A stretch of 64,000 bases of DNA, taken from JAFAFN01 sp963707555. GTDB lineage: Bacteria; Actinomycetota; Acidimicrobiia; Acidimicrobiales; Microtrichaceae. Position 1 is the stretch's first letter, and every line of letters starts with the position of its first letter. The notes under the pieces are model-generated. The model had not been told where the DNA came from and did no database searches. It worked only from the letters and a program-made list of their open reading frames with translations. The translations under genes were made by a program, and so were the position numbers. Where the stretch lies: contig CAVPQM010000005.1 of NCBI GenBank assembly GCA_963707555.1, positions 1 through 64,000 on the forward strand, given 5' to 3'. This document shows positions 49,419 through 58,844 of the stretch, piece by piece.

Positions 49419-51091
49419 GGTGCACGTCCTCCGTCCCGGCACCGCCGGTGGTCGTCTGCTGGGCGCGGTCGCGCTCGCGCCGCGCCTGTTCGGCCGGCAG
49501 CGTCGCGTCGCCGCGCAGGTCGCCGCCGTCGATCGACAGCAGCGTGAGCTCCGCGGCGCGCTCGTCCGGGGTGACCGGGTCGCCGTCGAGCACACCCATC
49601 GCCGCCGAGGCCGTGATCGCCACGGGGTACTCGCCGGTCAGGCACGCGTTGCAGAACCCGGCTCCGGGCGCGGCGATGGCCTCGACCAGTCCGTCGAGGG
49701 TCAGGTACGACAGCGTGTCGACCTTCAGGTACTGACGGATCTCCTCGACCTCGAGGTTCGCCGCGAGCAGCTGGCCACGCGAGCCGGTGTCCATGCCGTA
49801 GAAGCACGGCCAGCGGTACGGCGGCGACGAGATGCGCATGTGCACCTCTGCCGCGCCCGCAGCCCGGAGCATCTCGACCATCGCCTTGGTGGTCGTGCCA
49901 CGGACGATCGAGTCGTCGACGACGACCAGGCGCTTGCCCTCGATGTTCTCCTTCAGCGGGTTCAGCTTCATGCGCACGCCGAGGGACCGCATCTCCTGGC
50001 TGGGAGCGATGAAGGTCCGCCCGATGTAGCGGTTCTTCACCAGGCCGTGGCCGAAGGGGATGCCCGCTGTGACGGGCGTAGCCCTCGGCGGCGGGGATAC
50101 CGGACTCGGGCACGCCCATCACCAGGTCGGCCTCGATCGGCGCCTGGGCGGCGAGCTGTTCACCCATGCGCACACGTGCCTGGTGCACGTTCTTGCCGTA
50201 CAGCTGGGAGTCGGGGCGGGCGAAGTAGACGAACTCGAAGAGGCAGAGCTTCGGGTCGACCTCGTCACGGTCGAAGGGGCGCAGCGACCGCACGCCGTCG
50301 CCGTCGATGACGACCATCTCTCCCGGGTCGAGCTCGCGGACGAAGTGGGCACCGACGACGTCGAGCGCCGGGGTCTCGGACGCCAGCACCCAACCGGTGT
50401 CGAGCTTGCCGAGGCACAGCGGTCGGAAGCCGTGCGGGTCGCGCACGCCGATGATGCGGTGGCGGTCGAGCAGCGTCAGCGAGAACGCTCCCTCGAACTT
50501 CGGCAGCACCTCGAGCAGCGCCTTCTCGAGTGTGTCGCCCTCGCCGCGGTCGACGCGGTCGCACGCCTGCGCGATCTGCTCGGCCATGGCGTCGGTGTCG
50601 CTGCCGACCGTGCCGGGCAGCATGCCCGCCTCTTCGGCGAGCTCCTCGGTGTTGACCAGGTTGCCGTTGTGCGCCAGGCAGAACTGGGTGTGCACGACGT
50701 CGCGGAAGAGCGGCTGGGAGTTCTTCCACATGCTCGACCCGGTGGTCGAGTAGCGGGTGTGCCCGATGGCCAGGTCGCCGTCGAGCGCGGCGAGGGTGCG
50801 GTCGTCGAACACGTTGGACACCAGGCCCATGTCCTTGACGACGGTCAGGTGGTGGCCGTCGGACGTCGCGATCCCGGCGGACTCCTGACCACGGTGCTGC
50901 AGCGCGTAGATGCCCAGGTAGGCGAGGTGGGCGACGGGCGTCCCGGGCGCGTACACGCCGAAGACACCACAGGCCTCTCGGGGCTTGCCCGCATCGTGGT
51001 CGACCCCCTCGCACTGGTCGAGGTCCGAGTCGGACCCGGGTGCGTCATCCAGCTGACCGGGGGCGGGGATCACGGTTCCATCGTGGCACAT
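49411..51091 (-). CDS. purF: Amidophosphoribosyltransferase (one frame break)
   Basis: First committed step of purine synthesis: PRPP plus glutamine to phosphoribosylamine. A propeptide of about 40 residues ends at the catalytic N-terminal Cys in EACGVFGVYAPG. The glutaminase domain has LQHRGQESAGIATSD, IGHTRYSTTG and LAHNGNLVNTEEL; the PRTase domain MGVPESGIPAAEGYA, RSLGVRMKLNPLKENIEGK and PRPP loop VVVDDSIVRGTTT. FCNACLTGEYPV suggests the Fe-S-type Cys set. One extra base near 50085 breaks the frame. ATG at 51091; GTG at 51094 also possible. Confidence 0.95.
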
Positions 51092-51145
51092 CACGAGAGG
51101 GGACCCCGAACCGACCTCACCTGTTCCCGAAGAGGGACCCGATCC

Positions 51146-52066
51146 TCAGGTCTCGCCCAGCAGCGACGCCGGCACGACCCACTCGGCCAGCTGCACGGTG
51201 TGCGGGTCGAACCGTTCCAGCACCTGCGCGGCGCTCACCGATTCGTGTGCCGAGGCGAGCCCGAGGGAGTGCGCGAGCACGCCGAGCACGCGCTCCGGCG
51301 GGTCCCCGGCCGCGCGGCGTCCGGCGAGTCCGACCGCGCCGTGCCGCTTGCCGAGACGTTCGCCGTCGGGTCCGAACACGAGGGGCACGTGCACGTAGCG
51401 CGGCGTCGGCAGACCGAGCAGGCGCTGGAGCAGCACCTGCCGGGGCGTGGTGTGCAACAGGTCGTCCCCCCGAACGACCTGGTCGACGCCCTGCGCGGCG
51501 TCGTCCACCACGACCGCCAGGTTGTAGGCGGCGATCCCGTCCGCGCGCCGCAACACCAGGTCGTCGACGACCACCGGCGCGATGTCGCCGTGCACCTCGT
51601 CATGGACCGCGATCTCGACGCCGCCGGCGCGCAACCGGGTCGCCGGTGTGCGCCCCTCGGCGCGACGACGGCGCCGCTCCGCCTCGTCGAGCGCCGAGCA
51701 CGTGCCCGGATAGGCGCCCTCGGTACCCGGCCCGTGTGGTGCGGCGGCCGCCTCTCGGATCTCGCGTCTCGAGCAGAAGCACTCGTAGGTGAGGCCCTGG
51801 ACGGCCAGCCGGTCGATCGCCTCGTCGTGGTCGGCGGTCCGCTCGGACTGACGCACGACGGCGCCGTCGTGGTCGAGGCCGAGCGCGGCCAGGTCGGCCA
51901 GCTGTTGCGCCTCGCCGATGGGCTCGGCTCCGGTCGTCAGGTCCTCGACCCGGATCAGGAAGCGTCCGCCGTCGTGGCGCGCCCAGCACCACGCGAGCAG
52001 CGCGGTCCGCAGGTTGCCCAGGTGGAGCTCGCCCGTCGGGCTCGGGGCGAACCGCCCGGTGGTCAT
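51146..52066 (-). CDS. gluQ: Glutamyl-Q tRNA(Asp) synthetase
   Basis: Class I synthetase fragment paralogue that attaches Glu to queuosine in tRNA-Asp; it lacks the anticodon-binding domain. 306 residues. GRFAPSPTGELHLGNLRTAL holds the HIGH-type motif, GKRHGAV the KMSKS-type motif, and YECFCSRRE with YPGTC supplies the zinc Cys. ATG at 52066; upstream in-frame sequence lies in purL and was rejected. It sits between purL and purF on the same strand. A true tRNA-Asp (GTC) gene is also in this window. Confidence 0.9.
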   Translation of the reverse strand: MTTGRFAPSPTGELHLGNLRTALLAWCWARHDGGRFLIRVEDLTTGAEPIGEAQQLADLAALGLDHDGAVVRQSERTADHDEAIDRLAVQGLTYECFCSRREIREAAAAPHGPGTEGAYPGTCSALDEAERRRRRAEGRTPATRLRAGGVEIAVHDEVHGDIAPVVVDDLVLRRADGIAAYNLAVVVDDAAQGVDQVVRGDDLLHTTPRQVLLQRLLGLPTPRYVHVPLVFGPDGERLGKRHGAVGLAGRRAAGDPPERVLGVLAHSLGLASAHESVSAAQVLERFDPHTVQLAEWVVPASLLGET

Positions 52067-52103
52067 CGCCGCTCGCCGGACCGGGGCGCCGAGGACCGCT
52101 CGG

Positions 52104-54332
52104 TCAGCCCTGGGTGGTGCCGGCGCCCAGCGCGTCGGGCAGTCGCCGGGTGAAGGTCTCGGTCGCATCCGCGAGTGACACGTCGAGCAGGTCCTTCACC
52201 TTCATGCGGTCGCCACCTGCGAGCCCGAGCCGCTCGACCGGCACGTCGTGGGCCGCGAGCACCTCGAGCACCGTGGTCAGCTGCTCCGGGTCGACGCACA
52301 GCACCGCCCGACCGGCGGACTCCGAGAACAGGGCGACGTGATCCGCGATGCGTGCGGCGGTGAAGCCGACGCCGGAGCGGACCGCCATCTCCGCGAGGGC
52401 GAGGCCGACGCCGCCGCGCGCCACGTCGTGTGCACCCTGGAGCAGGCCGGCGTCGACGAGCTCACGGATCGCCGCCGCCGTGCGTCCGACCGCGTCGAGA
52501 TCGAGATCGGGCAGCGAGCCGCGCCCACGGTGGCCCTGGTTGGCCGCCCAGTAGGAACCGGACAGCTCGTCGACGGTCGCACCCACGAGCAGCAGGCGAC
52601 CGCCGTCGACCAGTCCGGCGCCGGGGGGACGCCGGGTCAGGGTGTCGACCATGCCGAGCAGTCCCACCACGGGGGTCGGGTCGATGTCACGACCGCGGCT
52701 CTCGTTGTAGAGGCTGACGTTGCCGCCGATGCACGGCACCCCGAAGGCGTCGAGCGCCTCGGTCATGCCGTCGACCGACTCCGACAGCTGCCACATGACC
52801 TCGGGGTGCTCGGGGTTGCCGAAGTTCAAGCAGTTGACGAGCGCCAACGGACGAGCGCCGACGACCGCGAGGTTCATGACGGACTCGGCCACGGTCATCG
52901 CTGCGCCACGTCGCGGGTCGACCGCTCCCCACAGGTGGTTGCCATCGGTGGTCATGGCGAGCGCACGGCCGGTGTCGACACCGGTGCGGGGGTCCTTCAG
53001 TCGAAGGACCGCCGCGTCGCCGCCGGGACCCTCGACGGTGTTCAGGAACAGCATGTGGTCGTACTGGGACCACACCCAGCTGGTGTCGCAGAGCATGTCG
53101 AGCAGGTCGGCGCCCACGTCGGGCGGAGCCGGCAGCTGGTTCGCGGAGTCGCCGGAGCGAGCGGCGAAGTCGGCCGGCTCGGCGAGCGGGCGGTGGTACA
53201 GCGGCGCCTCGTCCTCGAGCGACTTCGCCGGGATGTCGGCGATGACCTCGCCGCCCTCTCGGTCGAGCACACGGAGCTTGCCGGTGTCGGTCACGATGCC
53301 GATGACCGTCGCCCGGATCTCCCACCGCTGCGCGATCGCCAGGACCGCGTCGAGCATCTGCGGTTCGACGATCGCGAGCATGCGCTCCTGGGACTCCGAG
53401 GTCATGACCTCGAAGGGCTCCATGTTGGGCTCACGCTGTGGGATGACGTCGACGAAGACGTCCATGCCCGCGCCGCCCTTGGCGGCGGTCTCGGCGGTCG
53501 CGCAGGTGATGCCCGCCCCGCCGAGGTCCTGCACGCCGACGGCCAGGTTGTTCTCGAGCAGCTCCAGGCACGCCTCGATCAGGCGCTTCTCCTCGAAGGG
53601 GTCACCCACCTGCACGCTCGGGCGCTTCTGGGAGTCGGCCTCGTCGTCGGAGAATCCGGCGGACGCGAGCACCGAGACGCCACCGATGCCGTCGCGGCCG
53701 GTGGTCGAACCGAGCAGGACCGCCAGGTTGCCGACGCCTTCGGCACGCCCGAGGACCAGCCGGTCTGCCGGCATCGTGCCCAGGCAGAGCACGTTGACCA
53801 GCGGGTTGTCGGCGTAGCACTCGTCGAACACGGTCTCGCCGCCGACGTTCGGCACGCCGACGGAGTTGCCGTAGCCCGAGATACCCGACACCACACCCTC
53901 GGCGATCCAGCGAGAACGGGCGTCGTCGAGGGGACCGAGCCGGAGGGGATCCATGAGGGCGATCGGGCGTGCACCCATCGAGAAGATGTCGCGCAGGATG
54001 CCACCGACGCCGGTCGCGGCGCCCTGGTACGGCTCGATCGCGGACGGATGGTTGTGGCTCTCGATGCGGATCGCGGCGGCGATGCCGTCGCCGACGTCGA
54101 CCACTCCCGCGCCCTCACCCGGACCGACGAGCACCCACGGGGCCTCGGACGGGAAGCGGCGCAGGTGCACCCTCGAACTCTTGTACGAGCAGTGCTCGGA
54201 CCACATGACCGAGTACATGGCGAGCTCGAGATGGTTCGGCTCCCGTTCCAGCGTGTCGCGGATGCGGTCGAACTCCTCGTCCGTCAGCCCCAGCGCACGG
54301 TGAGTCGGTTCCTCCATCGCATCGTCGACCAT
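52104..54332 (-). CDS. purL: FGAM synthase, large subunit PurL
   Basis: Fourth step of IMP synthesis; works with PurQ (glutaminase) and PurS. 742 residues, right for the short PurL. MYSVMWSEHCSYKSSRVHLR, AAAIRIESHNHPSAIEPYQG, GVGGILRDIFSMGARPIAL, NVGGETVFDECYADNPLVNV, VGVQDLGGAGITCATAETAA, MTSESQERMLAIVEP, TTDGNHLWGAVDPRRGAAMT, FGVPCIGGNVSLYNES. ATG at 54332 chosen; MEEPTHRA at 54317 is an alternative. Intact frame. purQ and purS lie upstream beyond an oppositely oriented small gene. Confidence 0.96.
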   Translation of the reverse strand: MVDDAMEEPTHRALGLTDEEFDRIRDTLEREPNHLELAMYSVMWSEHCSYKSSRVHLRRFPSEAPWVLVGPGEGAGVVDVGDGIAAAIRIESHNHPSAIEPYQGAATGVGGILRDIFSMGARPIALMDPLRLGPLDDARSRWIAEGVVSGISGYGNSVGVPNVGGETVFDECYADNPLVNVLCLGTMPADRLVLGRAEGVGNLAVLLGSTTGRDGIGGVSVLASAGFSDDEADSQKRPSVQVGDPFEEKRLIEACLELLENNLAVGVQDLGGAGITCATAETAAKGGAGMDVFVDVIPQREPNMEPFEVMTSESQERMLAIVEPQMLDAVLAIAQRWEIRATVIGIVTDTGKLRVLDREGGEVIADIPAKSLEDEAPLYHRPLAEPADFAARSGDSANQLPAPPDVGADLLDMLCDTSWVWSQYDHMLFLNTVEGPGGDAAVLRLKDPRTGVDTGRALAMTTDGNHLWGAVDPRRGAAMTVAESVMNLAVVGARPLALVNCLNFGNPEHPEVMWQLSESVDGMTEALDAFGVPCIGGNVSLYNESRGRDIDPTPVVGLLGMVDTLTRRPPGAGLVDGGRLLLVGATVDELSGSYWAANQGHRGRGSLPDLDLDAVGRTAAAIRELVDAGLLQGAHDVARGGVGLALAEMAVRSGVGFTAARIADHVALFSESAGRAVLCVDPEQLTTVLEVLAAHDVPVERLGLAGGDRMKVKDLLDVSLADATETFTRRLPDALGAGTTQG

Positions 54333-54413
54333 GGACCCGACGCTACCGCAGCCCTGAAGGCACTCCGGAACGGCCACGGACGGTAGTTGCCTTCCCTGAA
54401 CGTTCGGTATCAA

Positions 54414-54830
54414 ATGAAGGATATGGCAACTGCAAAATCAAAGCCGAAGGCTTCTGCGCAAAAGACCGAGAAGCCTGCCCGACTCAGCGCTCGACCGATC
54501 AAGCAATACCTGGAAGCGCTCGAGACGAACAAGCCCAAACGAGGCCGGAAGCGAACCCCTGATTCCATCACCCGTCGCCTCCAGCGGATCGACGAGGAGA
54601 TCGCGACGGCGTCACCCGTCAAGAAGCTCGAGCTCACCCAGGAACGGATGAACCTGAGCAGCGAGCTCGAGAACATGCAGGCCCCCATCGACATGACGGC
54701 GATCGAGGACGAATTCGTCGCCGCGGCGAAGGCCTACGGCGAGCACAAGGGCATCTCCTACGCTGCGTGGCGCGAGATCGGCGTGCCGGCCGCAGTGCTC
54801 AAGCGGGCCGACATCTCGCGGGCCGGCTGA
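54414..54830 (+). CDS. Small Lys-rich protein of unknown function
   Basis: 138 residues (ATG at 54414; 54423 also possible). The basic N-terminus (MATAKSKPKASAQKTEKPAR) has a nucleic-acid-binding look, then KQYLEALETNKPKRGRKR, a predicted coiled coil (SITRRLQRIDEEIATA, LTQERMNLSSELENM) and a C-terminal helical piece GISYAAWREIGVPAAVLKRA. Base composition is clearly lower in G+C at the 5' end than in the flanking pur genes. It is the only plus-strand gene between purL and purQ. I do not recognise a characterised family. Confidence 0.7.
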   Translation: MKDMATAKSKPKASAQKTEKPARLSARPIKQYLEALETNKPKRGRKRTPDSITRRLQRIDEEIATASPVKKLELTQERMNLSSELENMQAPIDMTAIEDEFVAAAKAYGEHKGISYAAWREIGVPAAVLKRADISRAG

Positions 54831-54858
54831 AAGATCTGCGCAGTGGTCCTCAGCCGGC
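54822..54858. terminator. Bidirectional hairpin built from two stop codons
   Basis: GCCGGCTGA (54822-54830) and TCAGCCGGC (54850-54858) are exact inverses. The left arm is the last codons and stop of the Lys-rich gene; the right arm is the last codons and stop of purQ. It would terminate both transcripts. No U-run. Confidence 0.65.
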
Positions 54859-55536
54859 GTTCGACAGACGGGCGCCGGCTGAGGCCAGCAGCGAGTGCAG
54901 CATCACCCGGCCGTCGGTCGAGCCCAGCAGCTCGTTGCAGGCCCGCTCCGGGTGCGGCATCAGCCCGACGACGTTGCGTCCTGCGCTGCAGATGCCGGCG
55001 ATGTCGTCGATCGAACCGTTCGGATTGTCGACGTAGCGAACAACGATTCGATCCTCGCCGCGGAGTTCCGCGAGCGTCTCCTGCGAACAGACGAAATTTC
55101 CTTCGAAGTGGTTGATCGGAATGTCGAGCACCTGCCCCACCGACCCTTCGCAGGTCAGCACGGATTCGGTGGTCTCAATTCGCAGTTGAACCATCCCGCA
55201 GCGAAACTTCGAACCGGCGTTCTTCTGCAGTGCGCCGGGCAGGAGATGCGCTTCGGTGAGCACCTGGAAACCGTTGCAGATCCCCACGACCGGTCCACCA
55301 TCGGCGGCGAAGCGTGACACGGCGTCCATGATCGGCGAGAAGCGAGCGATCGCCCCGGGACGCAGGTAGTCGCCGTGGGCGAATCCGCCCGCCACGACGA
55401 CCGCGTCGGCGGCACCGAGCGAGGTCTCGTCGTGGAAGAGGATCTCTGGCACACCGCCGAGATCGGCGACCGCCTCGGCGGCGTCGAACTCGCAGTTGGT
55501 GCCCGGGAACCGGATGATCGCGACGTTGGCTGCCAT
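54850..55536 (-). CDS. purQ: FGAM synthase, glutaminase subunit PurQ
   Basis: Class I glutamine amidotransferase that feeds ammonia to PurL. 228 residues. IIRFPGTNCEFDAAEAVADL, VVVAGGFAHGDYLRPGAIA, nucleophile GICNGFQVLTEAHLLPGALQ, FRCGMVQLRIE, and the His-Glu pair in GLMPHPERACNELLGSTDGR. ATG at 55536, four bases past the purS stop codon start. Intact. Confidence 0.96.
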   Translation of the reverse strand: MAANVAIIRFPGTNCEFDAAEAVADLGGVPEILFHDETSLGAADAVVVAGGFAHGDYLRPGAIARFSPIMDAVSRFAADGGPVVGICNGFQVLTEAHLLPGALQKNAGSKFRCGMVQLRIETTESVLTCEGSVGQVLDIPINHFEGNFVCSQETLAELRGEDRIVVRYVDNPNGSIDDIAGICSAGRNVVGLMPHPERACNELLGSTDGRVMLHSLLASAGARLSNAG

Positions 55537-55538
55537 CG

Positions 55539-55805
55539 TCAGCTCGCGGCGACGGCGACGGGCGTCAGCGTCACGGTCGAGTCCTCGATCACCGGGTTGG
55601 TGAGGAACCGGTGGCACATGTCGTCGACGAGCGACCCTGCGGCCGCTGCATCGGCCGCCTCGACGCTGAAGCGGATGCTCTTGCCGACCGCCACGCCGCT
55701 GACACCCTCGAAGCCGAGCGCCGGCAGCGCCCGCTCGATGGTCGCACCCTGGGGATCTGCGATCCCCGGACGGAGTCGGACTTCCACCACCACGTCGAAG
55801 GTCAT
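55539..55805 (-). CDS. purS: FGAM synthase subunit PurS
   Basis: 88-residue structural subunit bridging PurL and PurQ. MTFDVVVEVRLRPGIADPQG, ALPALGFEGVSGVAVGKSIR and FLTNPVIEDSTVTLTPV are all typical. ATG at 55805 chosen because the motif starts there; six extra in-frame residues upstream are possible. Confidence 0.95.
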   Translation of the reverse strand: MTFDVVVEVRLRPGIADPQGATIERALPALGFEGVSGVAVGKSIRFSVEAADAAAAGSLVDDMCHRFLTNPVIEDSTVTLTPVAVAAS

Positions 55806-55848
55806 GGTCCGATTCTTCCACACCCCCGACGGAGCCCAGAGCGGAGGC

Positions 55849-56796
55849 TCAGGCGCCGGGCCACTCCTCGAGCACGCGGCCGCAGATGCGTTCGTAGGCG
55901 GCGGTGTAGCGGCCCGAGGTCGCCGCGATCACGTCGACGGGCAGCGCCGGCGCGGGCGGACGCTTGTCCCAACCCAGCGACTCGAGGAAGTCGCGGATCG
56001 GCTGCTTGTCGAACCCTTGGGGCGTCGCACCCGGGCGCCAGTCGTCGACGGCCCAGAACCTCGACGAATCAGGCGTGAGCACCTCGTCCGCGACCACCAG
56101 CTCCGTGCCGCCGTCGTCATCGGTGATCAGGCCCAGCTCGAACTTGGTGTCGGCGAGCAGGAATCCGGCCTCCTCGGCCCGCGCCGCCGCTCGGCGGTAC
56201 ATCTCCAGGCTGACCGAACGCGCCTGCTCGGCCAGATCAGGGCCGATCAGCTCGACGGCTGCGTCGAAGGAGATGTTCTCGTCGTGGTCGCCGACCGCCG
56301 CCTTGGTCGACGGGGTGAAGATCGGTTCGGGGAGGCGGTCGGCCTCGCGCATCCCGGCCGGCACCTTCATCCCGTGGACCGTGCCGGAGTGCCGGTACTC
56401 CTTCCACGCGGAGCCGGCGACGTAGCCGCGCACGATGCACTCGATCGGCAGCATCTCGGCGCGACGGCAGAGCATGGTCCGCCCCGCGAGCGAGGGGTGC
56501 TGCGCACCGTCGGGCAGATCGGCCAGGTCGGCCGAGATCAGGTGGTTCCCGATCACGTCCGCCAGCTCGTCGAACCAGAACACCGACATCGCGGTGAGCA
56601 CGCGGCCCTTGTCGGGAACGGCCTCTGCCATCACGACGTCGAAGGCGGAGAGTCGGTCGGTCGCGACCATGAGAAGGCGGCCGTCGCCCGCGTCGAACAG
56701 GTCGCGCACCTTGCCGCGGTGCACGAGCGGAAGGCCGAGGTCCGGGGAGGTGGTCAGGGTGCTCACGTCGTGTGCTCCGATCGGGATGGCTGGCAT
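55849..56796 (-). CDS. purC: Phosphoribosylaminoimidazole-succinocarboxamide synthase (SAICAR synthetase)
   Basis: Joins CAIR and aspartate. 315 residues, the longer yeast-like type. LVHRGKVRDLFDAGDGRLLM, TDRLSAFDVVMAEAVPDKGR, ECIVRGYVAGSAWKEY, DTKFELGLITDDDGGTELVV, DEVLTPDSSRFW. ATG at 56796 sits in a 16-bp direct repeat shared with the purB 3' end; GTG at 56766 (VSTLTTSPD) is an alternative start. Intact. Confidence 0.94.
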   Translation of the reverse strand: MPAIPIGAHDVSTLTTSPDLGLPLVHRGKVRDLFDAGDGRLLMVATDRLSAFDVVMAEAVPDKGRVLTAMSVFWFDELADVIGNHLISADLADLPDGAQHPSLAGRTMLCRRAEMLPIECIVRGYVAGSAWKEYRHSGTVHGMKVPAGMREADRLPEPIFTPSTKAAVGDHDENISFDAAVELIGPDLAEQARSVSLEMYRRAAARAEEAGFLLADTKFELGLITDDDGGTELVVADEVLTPDSSRFWAVDDWRPGATPQGFDKQPIRDFLESLGWDKRPPAPALPVDVIAATSGRYTAAYERICGRVLEEWPGA

Positions 56797-56816
56797 CGAG
56801 GATGGCTGGCATCAGA
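56785..56816 (-). repeat. 16-bp direct repeat at the purB stop / purC start
   Basis: GATGGCTGGCATCGAG (56785-56800) and GATGGCTGGCATCAGA (56801-56816). The copy nearest purB contains its TGA; the other contains the purC ATG. A third partial copy is the last purB codons. Confidence 0.7.
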
Positions 56817-58236
56817 GGATGGACTCGCCGCCGTAGGACAATGCCTCGGGATGACGTTCGACGACCGCTGCCACCTGCGTCACGAACGAGGCGACCTGCG
56901 CTTGGGCGTTGCCGACGAAGGTGATCGGGTCGCCGAGCGCTGACTGCAGCGCACCCGCGTCCAGGCCCAGCCGCTCATCCGCGGCGAGCCGGTCGATCAG
57001 GTCGTTGCCCTCGCTGCCGTGCTCGCGCATGTCGAGGGCGACCGCGACCGCGTGCTCCTTGATGACCTCGTGGGCCACCTCGCGGCCCACCCCCGCGCGC
57101 ACGGCCGCCATCAGGACCTTCGTGGTCGCCAGGAACGGCAGATAGCGGCGCAGCTCTCGTTCGATCACTGCCGGGTACGCACCGAAGCCGCTGAGCACGT
57201 CGAGCAGGGTCTGGAACACGCCGTCGGCCGCGAAGCTGGCGTCGGGCAGCAGCACCCTGCGCACCACCGAGCACGAGACGTCACCCTCGTTCCACTGCTC
57301 CCCCGCCATGCCCGACGCCATCGTCAGGTGGCCGTTGAGGATCACGCGGAAGCCGTTGATGCGCTCGCAGCTGCGGGCGTTCATCTTGTGCGGCATCGCC
57401 GAGGAACCGACCTGCCCCGGTCGGAACCCCTCGGTGACGAGCTCGTTGCCCGCCATGAGGCGCAGGGTCGTCGCCAGCGACGACGGACCCGACACGAGCT
57501 GGACCAGCGTCGAGACCACGTCCAGGTCGAGCGAGCGCGGGTAGATCTGTCCGACGTTGGTGAGCACCTGCTCGAAGCCGAGGTACGCGGCGATCTCGGA
57601 CTCGAGACCGTCGAGTGCAGCGGCGTCGCCGTCGAGCAGGTCGAGCTGGTCCTGCTGGGTCCCGACGGGGCCCTTGAGGCCGCGCAGCGGGTAGCGCTCG
57701 AGCAACTCGTCCAGGCGGGCTGCCGCCACGAGCAGCTCCTCGCCGTGGTTGGCGAACCGCTTGCCGAGCGTCGTCGCCTGTGCGGCGACGTTGTGGCTCC
57801 GACCGACGATGACCGTGTCCGCATGCAGGGCGGCCAACTCGGCCAGACGAGCGAGGGACGCGACGACCCGGGTGCGGAGGACCTCGAGGGAACGTCGGAC
57901 CTGCAGCTGCTCGACGTTCTCGGTCAGGTCGCGCGATGTCATGCCCTTGTGGGCGTGCTCGTGACCTGCGAGGTCCGAGAACTCCTCGAGGCGGGCCTTC
58001 ACGTCGTGACGGGTGACCCGCTCACGAGCGTCGATCGACGCCAGATCGACCTTCTCCACGACGGCTTCGTACGCGGCGATCGCGTCGTCGGGGATGTCGA
58101 TGCCGCGGGACTGCTGGGCCTTCATCACCGCGATCCAGAGCTCCCGCTCGAGCGAGACCTTGCGCTCGGGCGACCAGATGTCCACCATCTCGGCACTGGC
58201 GTAGCGGGCAGCGAGGACGTTCGGGACGGGGCTCAC
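56812..58236 (-). CDS. purB: Adenylosuccinate lyase
   Basis: Splits SAICAR and adenylosuccinate. 474 residues, GTG start. LAARYASAEMVDIWSPERKV, DVKARLEEFSDLAGHEHAHK, MTSRDLTENVEQLQVRRSLE, VGRSHNVAAQATTLGKRFAN, GPVGTQQDQLDLL and the fumarase-superfamily signature SSAMPHKMNARSCERINGF with MAGEQWNEGDVSCSVVRR. Intact. Immediately upstream of purC. Confidence 0.96.
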   Translation of the reverse strand: MSPVPNVLAARYASAEMVDIWSPERKVSLERELWIAVMKAQQSRGIDIPDDAIAAYEAVVEKVDLASIDARERVTRHDVKARLEEFSDLAGHEHAHKGMTSRDLTENVEQLQVRRSLEVLRTRVVASLARLAELAALHADTVIVGRSHNVAAQATTLGKRFANHGEELLVAAARLDELLERYPLRGLKGPVGTQQDQLDLLDGDAAALDGLESEIAAYLGFEQVLTNVGQIYPRSLDLDVVSTLVQLVSGPSSLATTLRLMAGNELVTEGFRPGQVGSSAMPHKMNARSCERINGFRVILNGHLTMASGMAGEQWNEGDVSCSVVRRVLLPDASFAADGVFQTLLDVLSGFGAYPAVIERELRRYLPFLATTKVLMAAVRAGVGREVAHEVIKEHAVAVALDMREHGSEGNDLIDRLAADERLGLDAGALQSALGDPITFVGNAQAQVASFVTQVAAVVERHPEALSYGGESIL

Positions 58237-58368
58237 CGGAGCATTCTCGTCCAGTTGGCACCGCGCCGCCCACCCCGCGCCGGTGTCTCAAGGGGTCCCG
58301 CCGAGGTGCCGATACCTCCGGGGTAGAAGGTGCCCGCCGTCGGGCCCCTGGCCGAAAGGTGACACACG

Positions 58369-58740
58369 GTGTCGTTCTCCTGCGTCAAGCACCCCATGAC
58401 CATGGGCGAGTACATCTGCGGCGAGTGCGGCCACCAGTTCTGCCCCGAGTGCGTGGTGTTCCCGTTCGGTGCGTCGAAGCCACCGACGTGCATCGCGTGC
58501 GCGCTCGAGCTGGGCGGGGTGCGACGCCAGCGCACCGGTCGACCGAAGCTGACGCGCAAGGCGATCAAGCAGCGCCTCGCCGAACAGCGAGCCCTCCAGG
58601 AGGAGCAGGCCGCAGCGCTGGCGGCGGTGGCCGCCGCCGACGCGCAGATGGTGGCGCCCGACGCGAACGACCCCTCGTGGATGGATGGTTCGGTCGAGGC
58701 CGAGGAACTGCCCGGCGGCTGGAAGCAGACGTTCGGCTGA
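58369..58740 (+). CDS. Small zinc-finger protein
   Basis: 123 residues. Cys/His array CVKHPMTMGEYICGECGHQF, then CPECVVFPFGASKPPTCIAC, a B-box-like double zinc site. The rest is a basic region (RTGRPKLTRKAIKQRLAEQR) and an Ala/Glu coiled coil, ending EELPGGWKQTFG. GTG start behind GAAAGGTG. Function unknown. Divergent from purB; its stop begins a four-copy 26-bp repeat. Confidence 0.75.
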   Translation: MSFSCVKHPMTMGEYICGECGHQFCPECVVFPFGASKPPTCIACALELGGVRRQRTGRPKLTRKAIKQRLAEQRALQEEQAAALAAVAAADAQMVAPDANDPSWMDGSVEAEELPGGWKQTFG

Positions 58741-58841
58741 TCAGCAGCACGCTGCGACGCGACTGATCAGCAGCACGCTGCGACGCGACTGATCAGCAGC
58801 ACGCTGCGACGCGACTGATCAGCAGCACGCTGCGACGCGAC
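58738..58841. repeat. Four exact 26-bp tandem repeats between convergent genes
   Basis: Units at 58738, 58764, 58790 and 58816, identical. Each begins TGATCAGCAGCACGCTGC, so the first contains the stop codon of the zinc-finger gene; the tract abuts the stop of the DprE2-like gene at 58845 (TGATCAG continues to 58848). Each unit holds the palindromes CTGATCAG and GCAGC-AC-GCTGC. Confidence 0.92.
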
Positions 58842-58844
58842 TGA

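Noticed and set aside
50060..52153. 697-codon plus-strand frame opposite purF and gluQ
   Set aside because: It spans two real genes on the other strand and shows no conserved segment.
52248..54386. 712-codon open frame on the plus strand opposite purL
   Set aside because: It is the antisense shadow of an intact purL; its Arg/His/Gly-rich sequence has no motif. Long shadows are normal at this base composition.
54414..54830. Phage or mobile origin for the Lys-rich gene
   Set aside because: No integrase, attachment repeat or other mobile gene lies nearby; composition alone is not enough.
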